A DNA stretch of 64,000 bases from Morganella psychrotolerans (GCF_001676055.1 NZ_LZEX01000045.1:141503-205502); one strand, 5' to 3'; numbered from the stretch's first letter, positions 41,085-51,323 are shown. Program-made: numbers and translations. The notes: generated by a model from the sequence alone, not told the origin.

Positions 41085-42299
41085 TTAATTTTTTTGTTGG
41101 CTGTGGGATTTTATGCACCACCACGAATAAAACAGATTAAACAGTACAACGGCAGCGGTGAAATAAAATACAGAAGAGAAGCCAAACTGCGCCGCAACCC
41201 AGGCGCCCATTAACGGACCCGTAACATTTCCCACATCTCTGAGTGCCTGGTTATAGCTGAAAATACGACCGGCAACCTGGTGAGTGATATGATAAATGAT
41301 CAGTGTCTGTACCGCCGGTAACATGGCTGAGTTTACAGCACCCAGCAGAAAACGCAGTGCGCCGAGTTGCCAGTAATGTGTTACCCAGGCCATGGGAAGG
41401 ATGACAAACACAGAAAGACCAAGCATCGCCAGCAGCACTTTTTCCGGTCCTATCCGGTCACTGAGTTTACCGAGTCGCGGTGCGGTGATCAGTGCGGCAA
41501 GTCCCGGAACAGAGGCGATTAATCCGCTGATAAATGCCAGATTTTCCTGCTGTGCGCCCAGTTCGCGGATATACAGTGTGATCACCGGATTGATAGAGCC
41601 GGCGGCAATCTGAATACACATGGTGGTGAAGAACAGGCAAATAATCAGACGGGGATTTTTAATCGTGGCAAAGACCTGTTTTGTGTTCAGTGCATCTTTG
41701 CGCGATACCGGGGTAAAATTCTCTCTGACGTAAAACAAGGTGACAAAAAAGCAGATAATCAGCACGGCAGAGGTAATAAAAAAGACCGGACGCAACCCTG
41801 TCTGGTCAGCCAGAAATCCGCCGATCAACGGGCCTATCAGCGCCCCGCTGACCGCCCCGGTGGATAAGGTTCCCAGCGCCCAGCCGCTGCGTTTTACCGG
41901 CACCTGAGTGGCGATCAGCGCATTCGCATTCGGTATAAAGCCGCCTAGAAGCCCGAGCAGCGCACGCAGGAATAATAACTGCCAGATATTCTGTGCAAAG
42001 CCTATCAGCAGCATGACAATACCCATGCCGAGCGCGGATCGCAGCAGCATCAGTTTACGCCCTTTACGATCAGATAATTTCCCCCAGAAAGGGGCGGCAA
42101 TTGCAGAGAAAAGAAAAGTAATGCTGAATACCGCCCCGGTCCATAAACTCAGCTCACGATGGTCTGTAATACCCATCTGCTCCACATACAGCGGCAGAAA
42201 AGGCATAATCAGACTAAATGCGGCGCCGGTTAAGAAACAACCAAACCAGACGACATAGAGGTTTTGTTTCCAGTTACGGTTGGGGGCTTTGTTGAGCAT
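41085..42299 (-). CDS. mdtG: MFS multidrug efflux transporter MdtG
   Basis: A 404-residue 12-TM antiporter. It has close identity to E. coli MdtG in [24 protein letters not shown], the loop 2-3 motif [25 protein letters not shown], and [21 protein letters not shown]. It exports drugs such as fosfomycin and deoxycholate in E. coli. AAAGGAG lies before ATG 42299. lpxL lies upstream, the same neighbourhood as in E. coli. Confidence 0.94.
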   Translation of the reverse strand: MLNKAPNRNWKQNLYVVWFGCFLTGAAFSLIMPFLPLYVEQMGITDHRELSLWTGAVFSITFLFSAIAAPFWGKLSDRKGRKLMLLRSALGMGIVMLLIGFAQNIWQLLFLRALLGLLGGFIPNANALIATQVPVKRSGWALGTLSTGAVSGALIGPLIGGFLADQTGLRPVFFITSAVLIICFFVTLFYVRENFTPVSRKDALNTKQVFATIKNPRLIICLFFTTMCIQIAAGSINPVITLYIRELGAQQENLAFISGLIASVPGLAALITAPRLGKLSDRIGPEKVLLAMLGLSVFVILPMAWVTHYWQLGALRFLLGAVNSAMLPAVQTLIIYHITHQVAGRIFSYNQALRDVGNVTGPLMGAWVAAQFGFSSVFYFTAAVVLFNLFYSWWCIKSHSQQKN

Positions 42300-42318
42300 C
42301 GTTCTCCTTTACTCTTCA

Positions 42319-42408
42319 TTTACTCTTCATCCTTCAGATTGCAGGGGTGTCAGCTGCGCTCAGTCAGTCGGGTCACTTTACTCTTCATCCTTCAGATTGC
42401 AGGGGTGT
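42319..42408. repeat. 32-bp direct repeat, 58-bp spacing
   Basis: The 32 bases at 42319-42350 (starting TTTACTCTTCATCC) recur exactly at 42377-42408. A third, diverged version starting ATCCTTCGGGTTGCAGG is at 42529-42565. They lie between mdtG and lpxL, and are partial copies of the dispersed palindromic element. Confidence 0.88.
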
Positions 42409-42500
42409 TGGCCGCGCTCAGCCCGGCGGGTCACATACTGATGTATGCTCCCCGCCGGTCTTCACTTGCCGCCTACCTGCAATCCGAATGATTTTGAGTA
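42391..42500. repeat. palindromic dispersed repeat, copy 2 (best preserved)
   Basis: Arms GCAGGGGTGTTGGC and the matching GCCGCCTACCTGC enclose the inner stem CCGGCGGG...CATACTGATGTATG...CCCCGCCGG. The right flank is GAATGATTTTGAGTAA. The layout matches 30553-30640. Confidence 0.82.
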
Positions 42501-42576
42501 AATTTTTATTTGGATAAACCCTTAAAAGCTATCATCCTTCGGGTTGCAGGGATGTTGGCTGCGCTCAGCTGTATGC

Positions 42577-42618
42577 TCAAAAACAAACACGGCTGTTTCA
42601 GGGAAGCAGCCGTGTTTG
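42577..42618 (-). terminator. terminator of lpxL
   Basis: CAAACACGGCT (42584-42594) pairs with AGCCGTGTTTG (42608-42618). Read on the minus strand, the stem is followed by TTTTT. It begins 3 bases after the lpxL stop. Confidence 0.88.
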
Positions 42619-42620
42619 GA

Positions 42621-43562
42621 TTAATGTACATTGTCCCGGTTATCGTAAAGGGACGGTTCGCCCTCCGGCCGGGTTTTAAAACGCCGGTGTAACCACATAT
42701 ATTGTTCCGGTGCGCGCAGGATCTCTTGTTCCACAATATGATTTATAAAGGTTGCGGCGGCGACTTCATCATTTTCCGGGAAACCGTCCACAGGAGGCTG
42801 AACCAGTAACTCATAACCTTTACCACCCGGTAACCGGCGGGGGGTGAACGGGACTAATTCCGCACGTCCGGCTTTGACCAGAACGGATGTTCCGGTAATT
42901 GTGGCGGCTTTTTCAACAGCAAAGAACGGGGCAAAAACGCTCTTATGCGGGCCATAGTCATGATCCGGGGCGTACCAGAGAATATCTCCCTGACGCAGGG
43001 CGCGTACCATTCCTTTGACATCTTTGCGGTCGATCATGGATTTATTTGAGCGCATGCGCCCGATAGTCTGTATCCGGTCTATCACCGGGTTATCATTCGG
43101 ACGGTAAACACCTACGCCCGGGCTCATAATGCCAATCATCCGCGCGCCGAGTTCCAGGGTGAGAAAATGAATACCGATGACAATGACGCCTTTGCCTGAA
43201 TCCTGCACCTTATTAATATGCTCAAAGCCATCGACCCGGAACCAGCGCTTTATCCGCCAGTCCGGCCAGAACCATGCCATGCCGGTTTCAAACAGCGCCA
43301 TGCCGACCGATTCAAAATTAGCAATAACCATGGCTTTGCGTTTTGCCTCAGGCATATCAGGAAAACACAGTTGCAGATTACGATCCGCAATCGCGGTGCG
43401 GCTTTTCAGAAAGCACATCGACAGGCGCCCCAGCCACGTACCCAACCGGTAAATAACCGGATAGGGCAACAAAACCAGAACATACAGTACCCCCAGACCA
43501 AACCAGGTAAGCCAGTAACGGGGATGTAACAATGCGCGTTTAAACTCAGGTGCTGTAATCAT
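42621..43562 (-). CDS. lpxL: lipid A biosynthesis lauroyl acyltransferase
   Basis: A 313-residue LpxL/HtrB-type enzyme. It adds the secondary acyl chain to Kdo2-lipid IVA at the inner membrane. Features: [31 protein letters not shown] membrane anchor, catalytic HFLTLE motif (the HX4E form), [23 protein letters not shown], and [17 protein letters not shown] at the end. LpxP is the main alternative, but the mdtG neighbour favours LpxL. Confidence 0.93.
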   Translation of the reverse strand: MITAPEFKRALLHPRYWLTWFGLGVLYVLVLLPYPVIYRLGTWLGRLSMCFLKSRTAIADRNLQLCFPDMPEAKRKAMVIANFESVGMALFETGMAWFWPDWRIKRWFRVDGFEHINKVQDSGKGVIVIGIHFLTLELGARMIGIMSPGVGVYRPNDNPVIDRIQTIGRMRSNKSMIDRKDVKGMVRALRQGDILWYAPDHDYGPHKSVFAPFFAVEKAATITGTSVLVKAGRAELVPFTPRRLPGGKGYELLVQPPVDGFPENDEVAAATFINHIVEQEILRAPEQYMWLHRRFKTRPEGEPSLYDNRDNVH

Positions 43563-43632
43563 CGTCAGAAATCGTTGTCAGAGGCATCAAAAAGATGCTG
43601 GTAAATGATGTTTACTGTCATACTTCCCGTCA

Positions 43633-43745
43633 TATTTGCGAATGCTGTTGACTGCGCACAGCCTGCCGGGGTCACATAAGCCCCCGTCGGTCTTCCCTGG
43701 TTGTATCTTCCTTTTTTGCTGCCTGCATTGCGAATTATTCAGGAT
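43633..43745. repeat. palindromic dispersed repeat, copy 3 (degenerate)
   Basis: TTTGCGAATGCTGTTGACTG, GGGGTCACATAAGCCCCCGTCGGTCTTCCC and GCTGCCTGCATTGCGAATTA reproduce the order of arms seen at 42391-42500, with insertions. Confidence 0.6.
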
Positions 43746-43781
43746 ATAACAATAGCTTATATGCTGTATTTTCCGGTAATA

Positions 43782-44393
43782 TCAATTGTCTGTCACGCAA
43801 CTATCACCGGCGTTGATAGTATTCAGTTGTGTCACCAGTTCCGCGAGGCTGCCTGCTGCCATTTTTTCCATCACTTTTGCGCGGTGAACCTCGACTGTGC
43901 GTACCGCGACGTGTGCGACATCAGCTATTTCACGGTTCATCAGCCCCTGAGCCACAAATCCGGCAATCTGGCGCTCTTTCGGAGTCAGGGTCAGAAAGCG
44001 TGCGTGGATTGCTCTGTCAGCCACCGCCTTTTCCGTAACCGCTGCGGCGAGTGTCAGCGCGGCCTGTAACGGCTGTGTGGCTACCGGTTTTTGCAGAAAA
44101 TCCACCGCCCCCAGTTTCATTTGCTCTACCGCCATCGGCAGGTCGCCGTGTCCGGTGAGAAAGATAACCGCGAGTGTGCTGTGCTGCTCGCGGAGTAGCT
44201 GGTGAACCCGGCAACCGTCCGGGTCCGGCATCCTCATATCCAGTAATACAATACCGTAAGTATGCAGTGGTGCCTGTGCAATAAATGTCCGGCTGTCATT
44301 CCAGATACTGACATCATAGCCTAGGCTTTCCAGTAAAAACTGACACGCCTGTGTCACGGCGATATCATCATCAACCAGGTGAATTACGGGCAT
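43782..44393 (-). CDS. ttrR: tetrathionate two-component response regulator TtrR
   Basis: A 203-residue FixJ/NarL-like regulator. The receiver domain has the acidic DDD pocket at the start, phospho-acceptor Asp in GIVLLDMRMPDPDG, and Lys in LQKPVA. The LuxR-type HTH is LTPKERQIAGFVAQGLMNREIADVAHVAVRTVEVHRAKVMEKM. It matches Salmonella TtrR. ATG 44393 (MPVIHLVDDD) follows AGAGGAG; the frame is open upstream only inside ttrS. It overlaps ttrS by 10 bases. Confidence 0.95.
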   Translation of the reverse strand: MPVIHLVDDDIAVTQACQFLLESLGYDVSIWNDSRTFIAQAPLHTYGIVLLDMRMPDPDGCRVHQLLREQHSTLAVIFLTGHGDLPMAVEQMKLGAVDFLQKPVATQPLQAALTLAAAVTEKAVADRAIHARFLTLTPKERQIAGFVAQGLMNREIADVAHVAVRTVEVHRAKVMEKMAAGSLAELVTQLNTINAGDSCVTDN

Positions 44394-46132
44394 GATGGCT
44401 CCTCTGTCAATCGGGTAAAGATAAGGGTAACACATAAGCCGGGCTGTTCATCTGCGCCGATATAATTTTCCATATGAATATCTCCGCCCTGACTGCGCAT
44501 CAGCCGCTGGCAGATAACCAACCCCAGACCCAGACCGGCTGAACGGGTTGACCGGAACGGCGAGAAGGGTTGTGCCAGCCGGCTTTCATCCATACCGCCG
44601 CCGTTATCCTGAACCACCAGCAACTGCCCGTTGGGTGTGAGGTGATGTGTGACACGGATGCTGTCCGCACCCGCCTGCAAACTGTTACTCAGCAGGTTTG
44701 ACAGTAGCTGGTCGAGCAGCGTGGGCGGCAGATGTAACAGTACATCCGGCGCAACGGTATTGTGTAATACGGCAGACGGATAATGTTCATTTACTCTTAA
44801 CAGCGCCCATAACTGATCCAGTGTGTCTGCCACGTATTGTGCAACGGGGGCGCTTTCCGGTGTGACGGGGCTGTTACCTGCCCATTGGCGCAGATTACGG
44901 ATAATATTTGCGCCGCGCTCAGCCTGATTTTCAATTTGCGACATTACAGGAAGTAACGGATGTTCCGGGTCCTGGCGTTGCAGGCGGATTTGCGATCCCT
45001 GTGCATAATGACGGATAGCTGACAGAGGCTGATTCAGTTCATGCGCGAAGCCGGATGCCATTTCGCCCAGTACACTGAGTTGCTGCGCTTTTTCCAGATC
45101 CTGTGCCTGCTGCTGTAATTGTGAGTGTGCAGTTTCCAGTTGCCGGGTGCGGCGGCGGATCTGAAACGCAATCCAGATATGATTAATACCCAGCAGCAGA
45201 AAGACCAGCGCCACTGTGCCGATAAGCCAGCTGTTTTTTTTGCCCCAACTGATAATGTCCTGCCAGAACCGGCGCTGCTGCGGATGCTGATTAACCTCTC
45301 TGAGCAAATTCTCCACCTGGCGCGTGGAGGATGGCGCACCCCAGCGCATTTCATTTTCTCCGTGGCTGTTGATCAGCACACGGGTGACATCATCCGCCAG
45401 TTCATCCGGTACATCACTGCCTGCGGCAAATGACCAGTTCGGATATAACTCACTGCTGCTCCAGCAGGGAACCGCGCTTTCCCGTTGGAGCAGCGGGCGG
45501 AAATCATCCTGGTGAATAAGACCTTCGCTGTTCATTGATTCAATCAGACACACCGGCACAATCACGCCCTGAACGGCATTGTCGCGCAGCAGATAGAGCA
45601 GGGCATCTGCCGGAAATCCGGAGAATTGCAGATGGTAATCACGCGGCGGATCAAGACCCATATCCCGTAATGCTTTGTAGCCTAATAAATAGCCGCCAAA
45701 AGCATCAGGGGCAATAGCACCGACTTTTTTACCGGTCAGATCAGACGGTGTGTGGTACGGACTGTCTTTGCGCACCAGCAACACACTGCCGACAACATTA
45801 CGGGTGGCGTTGTCAGGCTCAAAGGTTGAACGCAGAGAAACCAGCCAGCGCAGGGGGAAGTTGCTGTCCAACTGGATAAATTGCGCCGGATTGGTGAGAA
45901 CGAACTGAACTTCATTATTATGCAGCGCTTCGCGCATCTGACTGAGTGTCAGCGGCAGCAGGGTAAAGTGCTCGCCGGGCAGGGCGCGGTTCAGCTGTTC
46001 GGTCAGCGGCGCCCAGAAATGGCGCGTCGGCGCATCACCCCGCAGTGCCAGCACACCGATTGTCCACTGTGCGGCAAAAGAGAGAGAGGAAAAAAATAAG
46101 AGTCCGGTTAACAGCCCGATGCGTACAGCCAT
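44384..46132 (-). CDS. ttrS: tetrathionate sensor histidine kinase TtrS
   Basis: 582 residues: signal sequence/anchor (MAVRIGLLTGLLFFSSLSFA), a periplasmic binding-protein-like sensor (PhnD-like; QFVLTNPAQFI, VGSVLLVRKDSPYHTPSDLTGKKVGAI), one TM near residues 297-318, a coiled stretch, the H-box GFAHELNQPLS with phospho-His364, and the HATPase boxes DNGGGMDE and GLGLGLVICQRLM. It senses tetrathionate and phosphorylates TtrR. It is divergent from ttrB. Confidence 0.95.
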   Translation of the reverse strand: MAVRIGLLTGLLFFSSLSFAAQWTIGVLALRGDAPTRHFWAPLTEQLNRALPGEHFTLLPLTLSQMREALHNNEVQFVLTNPAQFIQLDSNFPLRWLVSLRSTFEPDNATRNVVGSVLLVRKDSPYHTPSDLTGKKVGAIAPDAFGGYLLGYKALRDMGLDPPRDYHLQFSGFPADALLYLLRDNAVQGVIVPVCLIESMNSEGLIHQDDFRPLLQRESAVPCWSSSELYPNWSFAAGSDVPDELADDVTRVLINSHGENEMRWGAPSSTRQVENLLREVNQHPQQRRFWQDIISWGKKNSWLIGTVALVFLLLGINHIWIAFQIRRRTRQLETAHSQLQQQAQDLEKAQQLSVLGEMASGFAHELNQPLSAIRHYAQGSQIRLQRQDPEHPLLPVMSQIENQAERGANIIRNLRQWAGNSPVTPESAPVAQYVADTLDQLWALLRVNEHYPSAVLHNTVAPDVLLHLPPTLLDQLLSNLLSNSLQAGADSIRVTHHLTPNGQLLVVQDNGGGMDESRLAQPFSPFRSTRSAGLGLGLVICQRLMRSQGGDIHMENYIGADEQPGLCVTLIFTRLTEEPSCP

Positions 46133-46153
46133 CTCACATTGCGTCCTGAGTCG

Positions 46154-46186
46154 TTATCTTAAGATAAATCTGTTGTTTCAGATCAA
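46154..46186 (+). promoter_or_regulatory. candidate control sites upstream of ttrB
   Basis: TTATCTTAAGATAA (46154-46167) is a perfect 14-bp palindrome that could bind TtrR. TTGTTTCAGATCAA (46173-46186) resembles the FNR box TTGAT-N4-ATCAA with one changed base in the left half. In Salmonella ttrBCA needs both TtrR and FNR; the site assignment here is inference. Confidence 0.5.
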
Positions 46187-46344
46187 GGTATCACCGGTTA
46201 TGTGGTTAACCACAATAGGGTGTTTCTCCGGCAATTTTTACAATCAACATAATGACATATCCCTTTACTCAGCACACGTTTATTCCTTTTTGGCTGAGTT
46301 TGAATATTAAGCGCAATGAAGTTTGAAAGACACTGGAGAGCAGT

Positions 46345-47085
46345 ATGGATCTTGGCAAACGAAAATTTCTGCAAAATCTGGGAGTCCTGACCGCCGGGGC
46401 TTCACTGGTTCCGATGGCGGAAGCCGGTATGCATTTTTCACCGACCCGTCGTGAAGGTGACCCGTCAAAACGTTACGCAATGCTGATTGATTTACGTCGC
46501 TGTGTCGGCTGTCAGTCATGTACCGTCAGTTGTTCCGTAGAAAATCAGAGCCCGCAGGGGCAATTCCGCACATCCGTCAGTCAGTATCAGATCCAGATCC
46601 GCAATGAGGATGCCGCAACAACTAACGTCCTGCTGCCGCGTCTGTGTAATCACTGTGATAACCCGCCATGTGTGCCGGTGTGTCCGGTTCAGGCGACATT
46701 CCAGCGTGAAGATGGAATTGTGGTGGTGGATAATACCCGCTGCGTGGGCTGCGCGTATTGTGTGCAGGCCTGTCCGTACGATGCCCGCTTTATTAACCAC
46801 AGTACACAAACTGCAGATAAGTGCACATTCTGTACTCATCGACTGGAAGCCGGGCTGTTACCTGCCTGCGTGGAATCCTGTGTCGGCGGCGCGCGTATCA
46901 TCGGCGATTTAAAAGATCCGTCCAGCACGATAAGCAAAATGCTGCATGAACACGAAGCCGCAATCAAAGTTCTGAAACCGGAAAGCGGCACATTACCACA
47001 GGTGTTTTATCTGGGGCTGGATGATGCCTTTGTCCAGCCGCTGGAAAATCGCGGTCAGCCCGCATTATGGCAGGAGATCCACTGA
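46345..47085 (+). CDS. ttrB: tetrathionate reductase iron-sulfur subunit TtrB
   Basis: A 246-residue DMSO-reductase-type electron transfer subunit. Four Cys clusters for [4Fe-4S] centres are visible: CVGCQSCTVSC, CNHCDNPPCVPVC, CVGCAYCVQACPYDA and CTFCTHRL...CVESC. The N-terminus KRKFLQNLGVLTAGASLV is a Tat-like signal. It matches Salmonella TtrB nearly throughout. It joins TtrC (quinol side) to TtrA in the periplasm. Confidence 0.96.
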   Translation: MDLGKRKFLQNLGVLTAGASLVPMAEAGMHFSPTRREGDPSKRYAMLIDLRRCVGCQSCTVSCSVENQSPQGQFRTSVSQYQIQIRNEDAATTNVLLPRLCNHCDNPPCVPVCPVQATFQREDGIVVVDNTRCVGCAYCVQACPYDARFINHSTQTADKCTFCTHRLEAGLLPACVESCVGGARIIGDLKDPSSTISKMLHEHEAAIKVLKPESGTLPQVFYLGLDDAFVQPLENRGQPALWQEIH

Positions 47086-48149
47086 TGATTGAACAGACAA
47101 TGTTAATTCAGGAAGTGCTGGCCCGCCCGCAGGAAATTACCTGGCTGCCGTGGGCGGTGCAATACTTCTTTATGATAGGGATAGCCGCCTGTGCCGCGCT
47201 TTATGCCTGCTGGCAGCGCTGGCGTGGTGATAAACGCGATGCCCGGCTCGAAATGCTGGCGGTGTTTATCAGTATCACATTAGGTATTGCCGCACCGCTG
47301 GCTCTGACCGCTGATCTGCATCAGACCGCCCGTGTCTGGCATTTTTATGCCTATCCGACACCTTGGTCGTGGATGCCGTGGGGCGCGGTATTCCTGCCTG
47401 CATTCACCGGCTGTATCGGTTTGTATTTTCTGGCGCTGGTGGCGGATAAAATATGGGGTAAACAATTTAAACTGACCCGCTGGGTGGCACTCGGCAGTGC
47501 GGCATTTGCTATCGGACTGCTGCTGTATACAGGACGCGAAGTGTCTGTTGTCCGCGCTCATCCGATCTGGTTCAGTTACTGGATCCCGGTACTGTTGTTT
47601 TTCAGTGCATTACAGGCATTACCGGCTCTGATGATGCTGGGTGCGCGCCGCGAGCCGCAGTATCAGGCACAGCTTGCCCGTTTACAGATAGTGTCATTGC
47701 TGCTGCTGGCCGTGAGTATGGGATTTTGGATAGCAGGAGATACTATTTCCGGTGCCGCTATTCGCGCACAACTGAGTTTCGGCAGTACCGGCTGGACACT
47801 GGCAATGGGTGAAGTCGTGTTGTGGATTGCCCTGATGGTGCTGGCGGTGCGTCTTCTGACCGGTCATCGTTCAGTCGCCTATATCACCGTTCATGCACTG
47901 CTGACCATGCTGCTTACCTGGTCGCTGCGCTGGATGCTGCTGATGAGTGTGCAGACCTTACCGAAATACAATGTTATGCATAACCCGTACAGCCTGCCGA
48001 TGGGCACAGACGGTATCCAGGCGATTATCGGCACTGTTGGCTTGTGGATAGCCCTGGTCATTATATTCCGTGAAGGGATCCGCTGGGTAAATAATAAAGT
48101 ACAGAATAAACAAAATATTACGCAGGACGGGGGTGTACAGCATGGCTAA
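47085..48149 (+). CDS. ttrC: tetrathionate reductase membrane subunit TtrC
   Basis: A 354-residue NrfD-family integral membrane protein with about nine membrane segments that takes electrons from quinol. Its ATG (47085) shares one base with the ttrB stop, so translation is coupled. The stretch MPWGAVFLPAFTGCIGLYF is typical of the family. An upstream in-frame start at 47067 is within ttrB and unlikely. Confidence 0.94.
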   Translation: MIEQTMLIQEVLARPQEITWLPWAVQYFFMIGIAACAALYACWQRWRGDKRDARLEMLAVFISITLGIAAPLALTADLHQTARVWHFYAYPTPWSWMPWGAVFLPAFTGCIGLYFLALVADKIWGKQFKLTRWVALGSAAFAIGLLLYTGREVSVVRAHPIWFSYWIPVLLFFSALQALPALMMLGARREPQYQAQLARLQIVSLLLLAVSMGFWIAGDTISGAAIRAQLSFGSTGWTLAMGEVVLWIALMVLAVRLLTGHRSVAYITVHALLTMLLTWSLRWMLLMSVQTLPKYNVMHNPYSLPMGTDGIQAIIGTVGLWIALVIIFREGIRWVNNKVQNKQNITQDGGVQHG

Positions 48150-51100
48150 GTCAACAAGACGTCAGTGGTTAAAAGCAGGTTTGGCGGTCGGCGGGCTGGT
48201 GGCTTTCGGGATCAGTTACCGTGATGTGGCAAAGCGCGCCATTGACGGGCTGATGAACGGTACATCCGGCAAAGTGACCCTCCATCGTATCAATGGTAAT
48301 TCACTGATCCCTGAAGGAAGTGCCTTAAAGGGCTGGCAGGCGGATAGCAACCAGGCTGTATCCATGACGCAGTGTTTCGGTTGCTGGACCCAGTGCGGGA
48401 TCCGCGCCCGTGTTGACCGTGAAACCAATCAGGTTATCCGCATTGCCGGGAACCCGTATCACCCGCTGTCTCATGACCATCACATTGCGTATAACACCCC
48501 GCTGGCAGATGCCCTGAAAAATATGGGCGGCGAAAGCGGGCTGGAAGGGCGTTCTACCGCCTGCGCCCGTGGTGCAACTCTGATGGAAGGGCTGGACAGC
48601 CCGCTGCGTATCCTGGAGCCGATGAAGCGTGTTGGTAAGCGTGGCGAAGGAAAATGGCAGCGTATCAGTTATGAACAACTGATGCAGGAAGTCATTGAAG
48701 GCGGTGATCTGTTTGGTGAAGGGCATGTGGATGGCTTACGGGCGATCCGCGACCTGGATACCCTGATTGACCCGGCGCAGCCTGCGCTTGGCCCGGTGGC
48801 AAATCAGCTGCTGGTGACCAATGCCGGGGATGACGGGCGCGATACCTTTATCCGCCGCTTTGCCCAGAATGCATTCGGCAGTAAAAACTTCGGGGCGCAC
48901 GGCTCTTACTGCGGGCTGGCGTATCGTGCCGGCTCCGGCGCACTGATGAACGACCTTGATAAAAATGCCCACGTCAAACCGGACTGGGATTATGTCAAAT
49001 TTGCGCTTTTCCTCGGTACATCACCGGCACAATCGGGTAACCCGTTTAAGCGCCAGGGTCGCCAGCTGGCGAATGCCCGTATCCGTGACAGCTTTAATTA
49101 TGCCGTTGTGTCACCGGCGCTGCCGCTGACCACAACACTGGCAAACGATCACGGACACTGGATCCCGATTGAGCCGGGCACGGATTCCGCGCTGGTCATG
49201 GGGATGATCCGCGTGATGATTGAAAATAATCTTCACAATGCAGACTATTTATCTGTACCGGGCGAAGCGGCGATGACGCGGGTCGGCGAAAGCAGCTGGA
49301 CCAATGCCACGCATCTGGTTATCACCGATGATAAACACCCGCTTGCCGGACAGCATCTGACTGCGCAAGCCCTGAACGGTGTGGTGTCAGAAGAGCCGGT
49401 GTATCTGGTTCTTAATGAGCAGAACACCCTGGTTCCGGCGGCAGAGTGTGACCACGCTGTACTTTATGTCAATCAGCCGGTAACACTGGCAGACGGCACA
49501 ACAGTTACTGTAAAAAGCAGTTTCCTGCTGCTGAAAGAAGCGGCTCAGCGTTTCACCCTGGCGGAATACACTGCCCGCTGCGGCGTGCCGGAAGAGACCA
49601 TTACAGGACTGGCAAAAGCGCTGACATCCTACGGGCGTAAAGCTGCGGTGATTTCACACGGCGGTATGATGTCCGGTAACGGATTCTATAATGCCTGGGC
49701 GGTGATCATGCTCAATGCGCTGATCGGCAACATGAACCTGAAAGGCGGTGTGTCGGTCGGCGGGGGCAAATTTAATGGTGCCAATGACGGTCCGTGCTAC
49801 AAAATGGACAGTTTCCCGGGCAAAGTGAAGCCGAAAGGCATGAACCTGGCGCGCAGCAAATCAGTCTATGAAAAGTCAGATGAATACAAAAACAAAGTGG
49901 CCGCAGGTCAGAGCCCGTATCCGGCAAAAGCGCCGTGGTATCCGCTGGCAGCCGGTCAGTTAACGGAGCAGCTCGGCTCAGCACTGGAAGGATATCCGCA
50001 TAAACTGAAAGCCTGGATAACCAATATGACCAACCCGCTGTATGGCATTGCGGGTATTCGTCAGGTTATGGAAGATAAACTGAAAGACCCGGCACATCTG
50101 CCGCTGATCATCGGCATTGATGCTTTTATGAATGAAACTACTGCACTGGCAGACTATATTGTGCCGGATACGCATAACTTTGAGAGCTGGGGATTCAGTG
50201 CGCCATGGTCCGGTGTTCAGACCAAAGCTACCACCGCGCGCTGGCCGGTTGTTGAACCGCGCGTGGCAAAAACCGCAGACGGGCAGCCAATCTCAATGGA
50301 ATCTTTCTGTATTTCAGTTGCGAAAGCCCTGAATTTACCGGGATTTGGTGATAATGCGATTGCAGATAATGACGGCAATACTTATCCGCTCAATACCGCT
50401 GAAGATTATTACCTGCGCGTGGCAGCCAATACTGCATTCATGGGTGAGAAACCGGGACCGGAAGCCAAAGCGGCTGATATTAAACTCTCGGGCGTCGATC
50501 GCATTATGCCCGCCATGCAGCGTACACTGAAAGCGGATGAAATCAGCCGTGTGGCATATCTCTACAGTCGCGGCGGGCGTTTTGCGCCGTATGAAAAAGG
50601 CTGGGATGGTGAGAAAACCGGGCCGCAGTGGAAGCAACCGTTGCAAATCTGGAATGCGGAAGTCGCACAAAACCGTCATGCGATCACCGGTGAACGATTC
50701 AGCGGCTGTCCGACTTACTATCCGCCGCGTTTATCAGACGGCAGCGATATCAATAAAGTATATCCGGTTGATGCCTGGCCGCTGAAATTGATGTCGTTTA
50801 AATCCCATGTAATGAGCAGTTCGACCACGATGATCGAACGTCTGCACCATGTGAAACCGTGCAATATGGTGGCACTGAACCCGGCGGACGGCGAGAAATT
50901 CGGTGTACAGCACGGTGACTGGGTGCGCATCACCACTCCGGGCGGCAGTGCGCAGGCGCAGGTCAGTTTACTGACAGGTGTAATGCCCGGCGTGGTCGCG
51001 ATTGAACATGGTTACGGACATCATGAGATGGGCGCGCGTCAGCACTATCTGGACGGTGAAGCGATGGCGATGGACAAACGCATTGCTTCGGGGATCAATA

Positions 51101-51222
51101 TCAACGACCTGGGCTTTGCTGACCCGACAAGACAGGTCAGCAATACCTGGCTTGACTGGGTAACGGGTGCTTCCGTCCGTCAGGGATTACCGGCAAAAGT
51201 GGAACGGATTTCTGCTGCCTGA
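48142..51222 (+). CDS. ttrA: tetrathionate reductase catalytic subunit TtrA
   Basis: A 1,026-residue molybdopterin (bis-MGD) oxidoreductase that reduces tetrathionate to thiosulfate in the periplasm. It has an N-terminal Tat signal (STRRQWLKAGLAVGG) and an Fe-S motif CFGCWTQCGIRARV. The Cys in GSYCGLAYR is probably the Mo ligand. A C-terminal molydopterin-dinucleotide binding domain ends the protein. ATG 48142 overlaps the ttrC stop by 8 bases. Confidence 0.96.
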   Translation: MAKSTRRQWLKAGLAVGGLVAFGISYRDVAKRAIDGLMNGTSGKVTLHRINGNSLIPEGSALKGWQADSNQAVSMTQCFGCWTQCGIRARVDRETNQVIRIAGNPYHPLSHDHHIAYNTPLADALKNMGGESGLEGRSTACARGATLMEGLDSPLRILEPMKRVGKRGEGKWQRISYEQLMQEVIEGGDLFGEGHVDGLRAIRDLDTLIDPAQPALGPVANQLLVTNAGDDGRDTFIRRFAQNAFGSKNFGAHGSYCGLAYRAGSGALMNDLDKNAHVKPDWDYVKFALFLGTSPAQSGNPFKRQGRQLANARIRDSFNYAVVSPALPLTTTLANDHGHWIPIEPGTDSALVMGMIRVMIENNLHNADYLSVPGEAAMTRVGESSWTNATHLVITDDKHPLAGQHLTAQALNGVVSEEPVYLVLNEQNTLVPAAECDHAVLYVNQPVTLADGTTVTVKSSFLLLKEAAQRFTLAEYTARCGVPEETITGLAKALTSYGRKAAVISHGGMMSGNGFYNAWAVIMLNALIGNMNLKGGVSVGGGKFNGANDGPCYKMDSFPGKVKPKGMNLARSKSVYEKSDEYKNKVAAGQSPYPAKAPWYPLAAGQLTEQLGSALEGYPHKLKAWITNMTNPLYGIAGIRQVMEDKLKDPAHLPLIIGIDAFMNETTALADYIVPDTHNFESWGFSAPWSGVQTKATTARWPVVEPRVAKTADGQPISMESFCISVAKALNLPGFGDNAIADNDGNTYPLNTAEDYYLRVAANTAFMGEKPGPEAKAADIKLSGVDRIMPAMQRTLKADEISRVAYLYSRGGRFAPYEKGWDGEKTGPQWKQPLQIWNAEVAQNRHAITGERFSGCPTYYPPRLSDGSDINKVYPVDAWPLKLMSFKSHVMSSSTTMIERLHHVKPCNMVALNPADGEKFGVQHGDWVRITTPGGSAQAQVSLLTGVMPGVVAIEHGYGHHEMGARQHYLDGEAMAMDKRIASGININDLGFADPTRQVSNTWLDWVTGASVRQGLPAKVERISAA

Positions 51223-51282
51223 TAAATATTATCTGCCTCAACCCAACATATAATAATAAATATATCGTGACACAATACCTCT

Positions 51283-51308
51283 GACCACCTTCGGGTGGTC
51301 TTTTTTTT
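51283..51308 (+). terminator. terminator of ttrBCA
   Basis: GACCACC (51283-51289), TTCG loop and GGTGGTC (51294-51300) are followed by T8. Confidence 0.94.
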
Positions 51309-51323
51309 GTGGCAGAAAAACAG

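Noticed and set aside
42319..42565. CRISPR array
   Set aside because: The repeat units are unequally spaced and diverged, there is no set of unique spacers of even length, and no cas gene is nearby.
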